Positions 56,908-64,000 of a stretch of 64,000 nt of DNA are shown here, piece after piece; the stretch's first letter is position 1; the number at the start of each line of letters is the position of its first letter. The stretch comes from Marinisporobacter balticus. GTDB taxonomy: Bacteria; Bacillota; Clostridia; Peptostreptococcales; Thermotaleaceae. Location: positions 1 to 64,000 of the forward strand of contig NZ_SLWV01000019.1 in assembly GCF_004345705.1 (NCBI RefSeq), read 5' to 3'. The notes beneath the pieces are model-generated. The model made no database searches. It was not told the DNA's origin and worked only from the letters and a program-made list of their open reading frames with translations. The translations under genes and the position numbers were made by a program.

Positions 56908-58323
56908 AACTCTATCAGTAACAACAATCTTCTTTATAAAATCTTTAAGAATAATTCTTTTCTCTTCAAAAGTTGCTTCATTCCATATGGGTTCAAAATT
57001 TCCTAACATCGATAAAACCTCATCCAAGGATACATGAAGTTGTTCTTCTTCAGACATTTCCTTTTCAAGGGCAGAAATTGTTTTTTCTAATTTTTTTCTA
57101 TCTTGATATAGACTATCTATCCTATCAGAAATTTTTTGTGCTGGAATTTTGCCGTTTTGATATAGATCCATCAAGCGATCAATTTGCTTATCAACCTCAC
57201 TAATTTGTTGTTCTAGTACGATCTTGTCTTCATGGAATGTAATAGCTTCTTTATTTTCTTCATATGTAGCGATTATTTTATCTTTATTAAGAGGGAGTTC
57301 AAGCAATTGTTTAATAACCATAGCATCTAATTTATTCATTTTCCAATACTTAGATGGACAATTAGGGTCTTTTACCATATGGAGTGGTCGTTTGGCTTTT
57401 GAATAGCATATGTAAAAATAGTATTTAGGACCACCTTTGCCTTTTGAAGACCAATTGGCTTTTAACCTAGCTCCGCAATATCCGCACCATAGCATTCCAC
57501 CAAGTAAATATTTGCTTTTCTGCACTGTAGGATGTTTACTAGATTTCTTTTCGTGAAGAAGTTTTGCAATAGTATCGAATAATTCGGCACTAATGATAGC
57601 TTTATGATTGCCTGGGTAATATTCTCCATTATATTCTATGTATCCTGCATATGTTTTAAGGTTTAAGGCACGTCTTATTTGTGATCCAGTCCATTTTGCA
57701 CCGCTATTTGTCTTAAGTCCTTTTTCATTCAATAGTGCAGCAATCTTATCTTGACCATATCCCTGGGTGTAAAGATGAAAAATTTCTTGTATTTGCATGG
57801 TTTCATAGGGATTTATGATGAGTTCATCATTTACAAAGTCATATCCAATAGGAATATTCCCACCACCACGCCATAAACCTTCTTTTGCTCTGCGTTCCTT
57901 ACCAAGTTTACTTCTTTCGATGATGGTTTCTCTCTCAAGTTGAGCAAATACAGCTAAAATACCAAGCATAGCACGTCCGAAGGGGGTAGAGGTATCAAAG
58001 GATTCTAAGAGGCTTACAAAATCCACGTTGCTATTTAGCAATTTTTCTTCTACTAAGTATAAAACATCTCTTTGAGATCTAGAAAGTCGATCTAGCTTGT
58101 AGACGAGTACAATGTCGATGTCATTGAGATGGTCTAGAAGTTGATTGATTCCAGGTCTATCTAGATTTGTACCTGTATAACCATCATCTATATAAATGTC
58201 ATAAATGCTCCAGTTCTTTGCTTTACAATAGGCTATTAATTTATCTTGTTGAGCCGCAATGGAATATCCTTCTTTGGCTTGTTCTTGTGTTGAAACACGT
58301 ATATATATACTGGCCTTCTTCAT
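56878..58323 (-). CDS. large serine integrase (SpoIVCA/CcrB-like)
   Basis: 481 residues. Catalytic Ser11 lies in SIYIRVSTQEQAKEGYS; YKLDRLSRSQRDVL and FAQLERETIIERSKLGKERR complete the resolvase domain. The recombinase domain (IPIGYDFVNDELIINPYET), the zinc ribbon (CGYCGARLK ... NCPSKYWK) and the coiled coil (about 375-440) follow. It resembles the enzyme that removes the skin element from sigK. It reads toward the left att site, divergent from the LytTR gene, and is the obvious enzyme for the two junctions. Confidence 0.95.
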   Translation of the reverse strand: MKKASIYIRVSTQEQAKEGYSIAAQQDKLIAYCKAKNWSIYDIYIDDGYTGTNLDRPGINQLLDHLNDIDIVLVYKLDRLSRSQRDVLYLVEEKLLNSNVDFVSLLESFDTSTPFGRAMLGILAVFAQLERETIIERSKLGKERRAKEGLWRGGGNIPIGYDFVNDELIINPYETMQIQEIFHLYTQGYGQDKIAALLNEKGLKTNSGAKWTGSQIRRALNLKTYAGYIEYNGEYYPGNHKAIISAELFDTIAKLLHEKKSSKHPTVQKSKYLLGGMLWCGYCGARLKANWSSKGKGGPKYYFYICYSKAKRPLHMVKDPNCPSKYWKMNKLDAMVIKQLLELPLNKDKIIATYEENKEAITFHEDKIVLEQQISEVDKQIDRLMDLYQNGKIPAQKISDRIDSLYQDRKKLEKTISALEKEMSEEEQLHVSLDEVLSMLGNFEPIWNEATFEEKRIILKDFIKKIVVTDRVEIVWNYKNL

Positions 58324-58516
58324 AAAACCACCTCTATGTTAGTTATATATGTATAATGGTGATTAAAAAGAAGTTTTTGACTTGAGTTATCTTAAGCTAT
58401 AGGATATGATAAAAAAGAAAATTTTTACGCTGCTATTAGAGCAGATGCCTTAAAGAAACACTACAAGGGTTAAAAATATTTATAGTATTGATTTTTCTTA
58501 TTTGGAGGAATTGAAT
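58324..58516. promoter_or_regulatory. divergent promoter region between integrase and LytTR genes
   Basis: 193 A+T-rich bases that must hold the promoters of both the integrase (leftwards) and the response regulator (rightwards). No clear LytTR site was recognised. GGAGG precedes the GTG at 58517. Confidence 0.5.
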
Positions 58517-59245
58517 GTGAAAATAGCAGTTTGTGATGATGAAATAATATTTCAAAGACAACTTATGGCGTTTTTAAATGATTATTATAAAAGTTTGGAT
58601 GTTGTTATTGAAACTTTTTCTTCTGGTGAAGAATTGTTGCAAGAATATAGGAGCGGACAATTTTATGATTTATTATTTTTGGACATTGAATTGGGTGGAT
58701 TAGATGGAATTGCCACTGCCCAAAAAATAAGGGAATATGACAGTAAAGGAATGGTTGTATTTTTGACGAGCCATACTGAATTTGCAATGGAGGGATATGA
58801 AGTAAGTGCGATTCGGTTTTTGTCAAAACCAATAATGGAAACCAAATTATTAGAAACGTTAAGGGAGATCAATAATAGAATTCAACAAAGGAAAAAACTC
58901 ATACTACATATTAATAGCGAAGATATAGTCATTGATTTAGAGAATATAATCTATATGGAATCAATGAGGAATGATGTTTACTTGTATGTGATGATGGGCA
59001 ATAGAAAAGAAGAAAGGTTAGAAGAAATAAAGGTGCGTAAACGGATTACGGAATTGGATGAGGAACTTAATGAAAATCAGTTTTATCGGTGTCATAGAAG
59101 CTATATTATAAATTTAGATTATGTTATTTCTTACAATAAGAACAAGGTAAAGATGAAAATGGATAAGATGATTCCTGTAAGCAGAGGAAAAGAAAAAGAA
59201 TTAAGGGATAAAATTATTTGTAATATTAGAAAAAGAGGAATTTAG
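58517..59245 (+). CDS. LytTR-family response regulator (AgrA/ComE-like)
   Basis: About 242 residues. GTG 58517 is chosen, 8 bases after GGAGG. The receiver domain has CDDE, phospho-acceptor Asp56 (LFLDIELGGLDG), Thr/Ser (FLTSHTEF) and Lys (FLSKP). The LytTR DNA-binding domain covers IIYMESMRNDVYLYV to FYRCHRSYIINLDYV. Phosphorylated by the next gene's kinase, it should activate target promoters, probably including the protease gene (inference). Confidence 0.95.
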   Translation: MKIAVCDDEIIFQRQLMAFLNDYYKSLDVVIETFSSGEELLQEYRSGQFYDLLFLDIELGGLDGIATAQKIREYDSKGMVVFLTSHTEFAMEGYEVSAIRFLSKPIMETKLLETLREINNRIQQRKKLILHINSEDIVIDLENIIYMESMRNDVYLYVMMGNRKEERLEEIKVRKRITELDEELNENQFYRCHRSYIINLDYVISYNKNKVKMKMDKMIPVSRGKEKELRDKIICNIRKRGI

Positions 59246-59246
59246 T

Positions 59247-60587
59247 ATGGAAATGATAAATGATATATATGAAAAGATATCATATCCGTTCACAGTTTTT
59301 GAAATATGTATGATATACAGATACATATATGGTTTTTCAATACAGAAAGTGAGAAAAGTTATACTGGCTGCCATATTGATGGTATTTGTACTCGGGTTAT
59401 TTATGCCAAGTACAGAAAAGGGCACGGAATTGGCATTGACAGTAACTGTTTTTCTATGTATGGCTGTATTTTTCCTTTCTGTGCCTAAAAAAAGACTGAG
59501 ACAGATGCTATGGATTTTTCCGAGTTTGGCGGCCGGTATTGTACCTGTATCCATGTTGTGGCTTTTCTTTCGAATTTTCATGAGTAATTCATCTGGTTTA
59601 GCAGATGTAAATCCATTCGATATTATAGGGGATATTTTTTTATTGGTGTTTTTGCTGATATTATATTATCTGGATAAAAAATATCATTTTACAAGATGTA
59701 TAAAACGTAATGAACGATTTTCTATATGTATTACGTCTTTTTTTATAGTAACAGTTTCCTTGATCTTTGTTGAAGGGAATATTGTATCCGTCTTTGGAAA
59801 ATACACATCCATTACAGTATTGGGTGTATGGATAGGATTGGCTTTATTGTTATGGATTATGATAAAGATGCTCATAAAAGGAACCTATGCACAATATTAC
59901 ATGGAAATAAATAAAAATAATGAGAAGATTATTGAGATGCAGATGCAGCATTTTGAAACATATAAGAAAACCCAAGAAGAAATACAAAAAATGCGTCATG
60001 ATATGAAAAATCATTTAGCTTGCATGAAAATCCTACTGGATGCAGGTAAAGAAGAAGAATTAAAGGCTTATTTAGAGGAGATGATAGAAACGGTTTCTTG
60101 GTTATCACCCAATATTCAGACAAATATTGATATTGTTGATGCTATCATTGGTTCAAAATATCAAGAGGCGAAAGCATTTAATATATCTATACAAGTTGAC
60201 GGAAAATTATCTTTTGCAACAAATGTTAAGGCGATTGATTGGTGCAAAATATTTGCCAATGCTATTGATAATGGAATGGAGGCATTAAGAAAACTTGAAG
60301 ATAAAGAAAATAAAATCTTGACTATTACTATTGAAAAAAGCTCTAATTTTGTACTGATTCGGTTTGAAAATCAGTGCAAAAGTCAGGTGAAGATTGAAAA
60401 CAGGAACGTGCATAGTCATAAGGAAGATCCAGAAAATCATGGCTTTGGGTTAGAAAATATTCGTAGTGCTGTTAAGAATTATAGTGGTGATATGAACCTT
60501 TTCTGCCAAGAGAAAAAGGGAGACTGGTATTTTATTACGGAAGTTTTAATTCCAACCCATGAAGCGTGCAATTCGTCACATAGATAA
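59247..60587 (+). CDS. GHKL-type sensor histidine kinase (AgrC-like)
   Basis: 446 residues, starting one base after the regulator's stop. Six or so membrane helices in the first 215 residues form the sensor. MRHDMKNHLACM has the phosphorylated His251, IFANAIDNGMEAL is the N-box and NHGFGLENIRSAV the G-box of the HATPase_c_5 domain. Such kinases often sense peptides. No AgrD-like propeptide gene was found in the element. Confidence 0.92.
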   Translation: MEMINDIYEKISYPFTVFEICMIYRYIYGFSIQKVRKVILAAILMVFVLGLFMPSTEKGTELALTVTVFLCMAVFFLSVPKKRLRQMLWIFPSLAAGIVPVSMLWLFFRIFMSNSSGLADVNPFDIIGDIFLLVFLLILYYLDKKYHFTRCIKRNERFSICITSFFIVTVSLIFVEGNIVSVFGKYTSITVLGVWIGLALLLWIMIKMLIKGTYAQYYMEINKNNEKIIEMQMQHFETYKKTQEEIQKMRHDMKNHLACMKILLDAGKEEELKAYLEEMIETVSWLSPNIQTNIDIVDAIIGSKYQEAKAFNISIQVDGKLSFATNVKAIDWCKIFANAIDNGMEALRKLEDKENKILTITIEKSSNFVLIRFENQCKSQVKIENRNVHSHKEDPENHGFGLENIRSAVKNYSGDMNLFCQEKKGDWYFITEVLIPTHEACNSSHR

Positions 60588-60611
60588 TACGATTTATCCA
60601 AAAAACAGCAA

Positions 60612-60655
60612 TATTAATTATTTTTTTGATAAGATACTTTCAAATAAATAATTAA
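60612..60655 (+). promoter_or_regulatory. inverted repeat upstream of the protease gene
   Basis: ATTAATTATTT (60612-60622) and AAATAATTAAT (60645-60655) are perfect complements, just before the ribosome site GAGGAGG. It could be the LytTR-controlled site or an attenuator. Confidence 0.5.
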
Positions 60656-60673
60656 TATGAGGAGGAAAAGGCT

Positions 60674-61663
60674 GTGTATGAAAATGCAGTTATTCAAAAG
60701 ATTGACAAGAAGCTATTTAAAAAGGACATAAATAAACTGGCGCGAACTTTAATTTGGTATACGGTGATGATGTTTGCAGTAATGTTCTTATATATAATTG
60801 GCCTCAGCTTTAAAATTTTTATAGAAAATATGGAAGATATGAATAAGGGGTATGAATATTTAGAATCGTGTGTCTTGAAAATGGAGAATAACGGAGTGAT
60901 CTGTATTGTTGGAATCGCTATTGGGATGATTATAATTCTTTTATATCGTAAAAAGGAATTATTTATTCATGATTTAACTGTAGTTCATGGCGAAATGGAT
61001 TCAAAAAAATTTCTTGAGTTGTTTGTCTGCTTTATGGCACCACAGATTATGTTTTTTGTGATAGGGCTCTTGGCTGAGAAAATTTTGAATGAATATGGTT
61101 ACAGTATATTAGGAGATATAGAGACGGCTTCGTCAAGCAGTACCACAATCTCAATGTTTTTGTATACGTCATTTTTAGGACCCATTGCAGAGGAAATTGT
61201 TTTTAGGGGTGCAGTGCTCAGAAAACTGGAACCCTATGGAAAACTGTTTGCAATTATAATTTCAGCAGTATTGTTCGGTGCATTTCATGCGAATCTCATT
61301 CAAGGAATATTTGCTACTATGGTTGGTCTGATATTAGGATATGTGGCGATAGAGTATTCTATTAAGTGGTCAATCCTTATGCATATACTAAATAATTTCT
61401 TATTTAGTGATGTAATGGGATATTTACTGAAGAATATGAATGAGACATCTGGTAATATACTGTCTAATGTAGTGATGGGAGGGTTTTTCCTAGCTGCCTG
61501 CGTTATTTTGTTTAAGAATAGAATGAGCATAAAAGCATATATTGAACAGAATAAAACACAGAAAAAATTATATGCTTATCTGTTCATGTCTAGTTGGATG
61601 ATAATATATCTGTTAGGAAATCTGATACTTGCAATTATGGGTATTGAAAAGATAACTGTATAA
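60674..61663 (+). CDS. CPBP/ABI-family intramembrane protease
   Basis: 329 residues from GTG 60674 (GGAGG 8 bases before). Eight or so membrane helices. The CPBP motifs are intact: EEIVFR (Glu173, Glu174, Arg178), FGAFHANLIQG and HILNNF. These glutamate-type proteases cleave within membranes and are linked with bacteriocin immunity, peptide processing and regulation. Linked to a LytTR/GHKL pair, it may process a peptide signal or give protection (inference). Confidence 0.9.
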   Translation: MYENAVIQKIDKKLFKKDINKLARTLIWYTVMMFAVMFLYIIGLSFKIFIENMEDMNKGYEYLESCVLKMENNGVICIVGIAIGMIIILLYRKKELFIHDLTVVHGEMDSKKFLELFVCFMAPQIMFFVIGLLAEKILNEYGYSILGDIETASSSSTTISMFLYTSFLGPIAEEIVFRGAVLRKLEPYGKLFAIIISAVLFGAFHANLIQGIFATMVGLILGYVAIEYSIKWSILMHILNNFLFSDVMGYLLKNMNETSGNILSNVVMGGFFLAACVILFKNRMSIKAYIEQNKTQKKLYAYLFMSSWMIIYLLGNLILAIMGIEKITV

Positions 61664-61688
61664 TTGTGGTGTAAAGCAGAATAAGAAG

Positions 61689-61726
61689 ACGAAGGACAGA
61701 ATTTATTTCTATCCTTCGTTATTTTT
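61689..61726 (+). terminator. terminator after the protease gene
   Basis: ACGAAGGA (61689-61696) pairs with TCCTTCGT (61712-61719), followed by TATTTTT. Confidence 0.85.
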
Positions 61727-61851
61727 CTGTTGTTCTTCCTTTTCTTTACTGATTATCCTTTGTATCACCCTTAGCATAATCATATAAGCATCCATGATAA
61801 TATATATGACAGTTTCTAGACAAATATGCAGTATCGTAACAAGAGGCAATG

Positions 61852-62333
61852 GATACGGTCATTGCAGTAAAAATGATCCCGGTGATACCAGCACCTGCCC
61901 AAAGTATGATAATAGGGGCTAGTGCTGTTTTAGGTAATGCATTTAATACAACCATATAGGGATCTAATACTTTAGAAACAAAGTCAGACCACCATAAAAG
62001 AATAGCAACAATGGTTCCGAAGAAAGTTCCCAATAAAAAACCTACAATGGTTTCAAAAGAACTGATACCAATATGCTTAAAAAGAGAACCGCTCTTTGCA
62101 AGTTTTATAAACACCTGCCACATTTGAGAAGGATAACTTGTAAGGAATGTATCGATCAACTCTGCTCTAGCAGCTACCTCCCAAAAAACAAAAAATACTA
62201 TAAGTAAAGAAATTTGCGTAATTAAAATCGCCTTTTTTTTCTTTTGATGCATCCATAGAAAATGAAGATGTTCTTTAGAAACGTGTTTATTTATATTTTT
62301 TAGATGGTTAGGGCTGTTTACTTTATCTAACAT
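61852..62333 (-). pseudogene. ABC importer permease, N-terminal half (separated by the 56-62 kb element)
   Basis: From ATG 62333, overlapping the ATPase stop, the frame reads ILITQISLLIVFFVFWEVAA, TIVGFLLGTFFGTIVAILLW and APIIILWAGAGITGIIFTAM, then reaches ACCGTATC at 61859. Beyond this point the sequence is element DNA and reads a junk tail to 61746. Combined with 55680-56048 it makes a full binding-protein-dependent permease. While the element is inserted the importer should be non-functional. Confidence 0.88.
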
Positions 62334-63096
62334 GCACATCAAGCTCCTTCCATATGGTATTAAAATAGTCCTTAAATTCAGGAGCTTCTCTAGATGAAAG
62401 AGGTGTTCTTTCATTTTCAAGGGTTAGCTTGATTTTATGGATACTTTTAACGAATGCAGGCCTTTTTGATAATACAATAATTCTGTCTGCCATAGAGATA
62501 GCTTCTGCTATATCATGGGTTACCATAATCGCTGTTTTTTCTTCTTTTTTCAATATATTTCCTATGTCATCTGCAACGGCAAGCCTCGTTTGATAATCTA
62601 GTGCGGAAAATGGTTCATCAAGAAGTAGTAGTTCAGGCTGGATTGCCAAGGTTCTAATAAGAGCAACCCTTTGTCGCATGCCACCAGATAATTGTCTTGG
62701 GTAATGATATTTAAACTCACCTAATCCATATATCTCTAGTAGCTTTTCTATGCTAGCTTTTGTATCTTCATTTAATTTGTTTTGGATTTCTAGTCCAATC
62801 AGAACATTATTTAATATATTTCTCCACTCGAATAGATGGTCTTTTTGAAACATATAACCTATGGTCTTGTTTGTGCCGTTTACTGGCTGACCATTTACAA
62901 TCACTTCACCAGAGGAAGGTGTAAGGAGTCCTGATATGATAGATAAAATAGTTGATTTTCCACATCCACTAGGTCCTACAATTACAACGATTTCTCCCTT
63001 GTATACTTCAAAAGATAAATTTTTTATAGCGATTGTTTCACGTTCTAAAGTATGATAATTCATTGATATATTTTTGATATCCACAATTTTTCCCAT
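62323..63096 (-). CDS. ABC importer ATP-binding protein (SsuB/TauB/ThiZ type)
   Basis: 257 residues. VVIVGPSGCGKST (Walker A), YMFQKDHLFEW (Q-loop), LSGGMRQRVALIRTLA (signature), LLLDEPFSALD (Walker B) and TVTHDIAEA-like MVTHDIAEAI (H-loop) are all present. It belongs to the nitrate/sulfonate/thiamine-precursor importer group. It overlaps the permease start by 11 bases. No substrate-binding protein gene is seen in the window, so the substrate stays open. Confidence 0.9.
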   Translation of the reverse strand: MGKIVDIKNISMNYHTLERETIAIKNLSFEVYKGEIVVIVGPSGCGKSTILSIISGLLTPSSGEVIVNGQPVNGTNKTIGYMFQKDHLFEWRNILNNVLIGLEIQNKLNEDTKASIEKLLEIYGLGEFKYHYPRQLSGGMRQRVALIRTLAIQPELLLLDEPFSALDYQTRLAVADDIGNILKKEEKTAIMVTHDIAEAISMADRIIVLSKRPAFVKSIHKIKLTLENERTPLSSREAPEFKDYFNTIWKELDVHVR

Positions 63097-63365
63097 GGGT
63101 ATATTCCCCCTAAGCCGAAAATTTCAGTATATTTTTATATTATTCAATGGCAAAATATTTGTTACTTTATTAATAGTGCCGTTTCAAATGAAATAAACAG
63201 TTAACAATAAAAACATTACATATTTACATATTTACATGTATTACAAGTTAATAGATTGAATTCATGGGGTTTGATAAGATTTTATATCCAAGTAATTTAT
63301 TACAAGTCAAATAAATATTTAAGAGGGACTGCAACCATAGGATAGAATAAAAAGAAAAAGATGAT

Positions 63366-63474
63366 GTGAAAACGAAGGCGAAAATCAAGCATGAACATGA
63401 TCTAGGATACAAGGAAATTCTTTCTCATAAGAAAACTTTTCTTGAATTTTAAGAAGTTTTGTAAAGAATTTATA
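63366..63474 (+). pseudogene. Rpn/PD-(D/E)xK transposase N-terminal relic
   Basis: GTG 63366 opens KIKHEHDLGYKEILSHKKTF followed by LEF and a stop. One frame over it continues RSFVKN, so a base has been lost. This is the start of Rpn-type recombination-promoting nucleases. The rest of 63100-63580 has no gene and no riboswitch I can recognise. Confidence 0.45.
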
Positions 63475-63582
63475 TTGAAAAATTTCAAATTTAGTAAGTT
63501 CAATATTTTTATTAGATCAAGATGTAGCTATAGAAGCATAGATAGAGGAATTTCCTGTTAGAAGGAAGATTTTTACTTTTGA

Positions 63583-63999
63583 TTATATATGATCTATTGG
63601 AGGAGGTTTTACGGTGAAAGTCAAAATAGCACCTATTACAGAAAGGACAGCAGCGATCAAGAATGTAGGTTTTAAACCACCCGCATTTGTAACGATTATT
63701 GGACCGGCTAATGCAGCAATGCCATATGCCTGATAAACAACTCCGTAGTTTGCACCTAAATTTTTAATACCAAAAAATTCTCCTGTTATTGTTGGGAATA
63801 CGGCTAAGAATCCTCCAAAACAAAAAGCAACACCAGCTAAAGAGGCGAAGAAAGTAACGTAATTTAGAGCAAATATACTCATGCTAATCATGGATAGCGC
63901 AGAGATTATAAACATCATTGTTACGACTCTTATTCTACATAATTTATCTGAAAGTATACCCCATATAAGTCTTCCACTAGCATTGAATAGTGCAATCAT
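63583..63999 (-). CDS. MFS transporter of the oxalate/formate antiporter group, C-terminal part
   Basis: 138 codons open to the window edge; the gene's 5' part lies beyond it. GRLIWGILSDKLCRIRV is the MFS loop motif of the second half, and NLGANYGVVYQAYGIAALAG is typical of OFA-family transporters. Five helices are visible. It probably exchanges small carboxylates. There is no clear terminator. Confidence 0.8.
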   Translation of the reverse strand: MIALFNASGRLIWGILSDKLCRIRVVTMMFIISALSMISMSIFALNYVTFFASLAGVAFCFGGFLAVFPTITGEFFGIKNLGANYGVVYQAYGIAALAGPIIVTNAGGLKPTFLIAAVLSVIGAILTFTVKPPPIDHI

Positions 64000-64000
64000 A

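Larger units (their letters stand above)
56041..61859. mobile_element. 5.8-kb serine-integrase element inserted in an ABC permease gene
   Basis: Both junctions carry GATACGGT (56041-56048 and 61852-61859). Inside each end is an inverted GTTACGAT (56061-56068 and, complementary, 61833-61840), 12 and 11 bases from the core. A circle joined at the core would have ATCGTAAC-11-GATACGGT-12-GTTACGAT, the symmetric layout of a serine-integrase attP. Cargo: a small membrane protein, integrase, LytTR regulator, GHKL kinase and CPBP protease. Gene order and the restored permease frame support a still-excisable element. Confidence 0.85.

Noticed and set aside
56857..56913. 12-codon peptide (ribosome site GGAGGG, TTG start) antisense to the integrase end, as a possible signal peptide
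   Set aside because: Sequence lies within a terminator-like hairpin and has no features of AgrD or other propeptides.
63097..63580. possible thiamine-type riboswitch upstream of the importer ATPase
   Set aside because: No TPP-box core or other riboswitch motif could be recognised on the minus strand.

Overview
The window is low-GC, densely coded DNA from an anaerobic, endospore-type Firmicute (class Clostridia). Supporting signs are very A+T-rich codon use, strong AGGAGG ribosome sites with several TTG/GTG starts, an HrcA/CIRCE-type heat-shock site, an LL-diaminopimelate aminotransferase, a ferredoxin-flavodoxin (EFR1) protein, and large serine recombinases. I cannot name the genus. No rRNA, tRNA or CRISPR array was seen.

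Layout. (1) 1-8.33 kb is a defence island: an Upf1-like SF1 helicase, then a promoter/operator and a small helix-turn-helix protein leading an operon of two m5C DNA methyltransferases with a DUF3883 (NOV_C) putative nuclease between them. (2) 8.39-13.7 kb is an integrative/mobilizable module: four tandem hairpin units, a RepA-like ATPase, a coiled-coil/HTH protein, an oriT-like palindrome cluster, MobC, a SHOCT-like peptide, RhuM and a large serine recombinase. No relaxase gene is present. (3) 13.9-44.6 kb is an accessory zone full of decayed insertions. It holds two intact BlaI/BlaR1 pairs and a third reduced by deletion, three RhuM copies in different states, remnants of IS3, IS4-like, IS21 and IS200 elements, a group II intron tail, and conjugative-transposon leftovers. 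Intact cargo includes a seven-gene BlaI/BlaR1-lipoprotein-ABC exporter operon, TetR regulators, a MATE pump and an EFR1 protein. (4) 45-55.4 kb is more chromosomal: a chemoreceptor, htpG under CIRCE control, an LL-DAP aminotransferase, and a SNF2 helicase with a partner protein resembling YqhH/YqhG. (5) 55.6-63.1 kb is an ABC importer (ATPase plus permease) whose permease gene is cut in two by a 5.8-kb element. That element encodes a SpoIVCA-like serine integrase, a LytTR response regulator, a GHKL histidine kinase, a CPBP intramembrane protease and a small membrane protein. (6) The right edge holds the 3' part of an oxalate/formate-antiporter-type MFS gene.

The most notable system is the gene-interrupting element at 56041-61859. 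The two permease halves share the 8-bp core GATACGGT, and joining them there restores one in-frame permease of 280 codons. The element ends carry inverted GTTACGAT motifs flanking the core, as expected for a serine-integrase attP. Excision should therefore regenerate the importer gene, as in sporulation-type gene rearrangements, while insertion supplies a two-component system and a protease. Also notable are the BlaI/BlaR1-controlled ABC exporter with eight CAAC repeats in its 5' leader, the helicase/two-methyltransferase/NOV_C island, and palindromes lying at the same codons of two RhuM genes.
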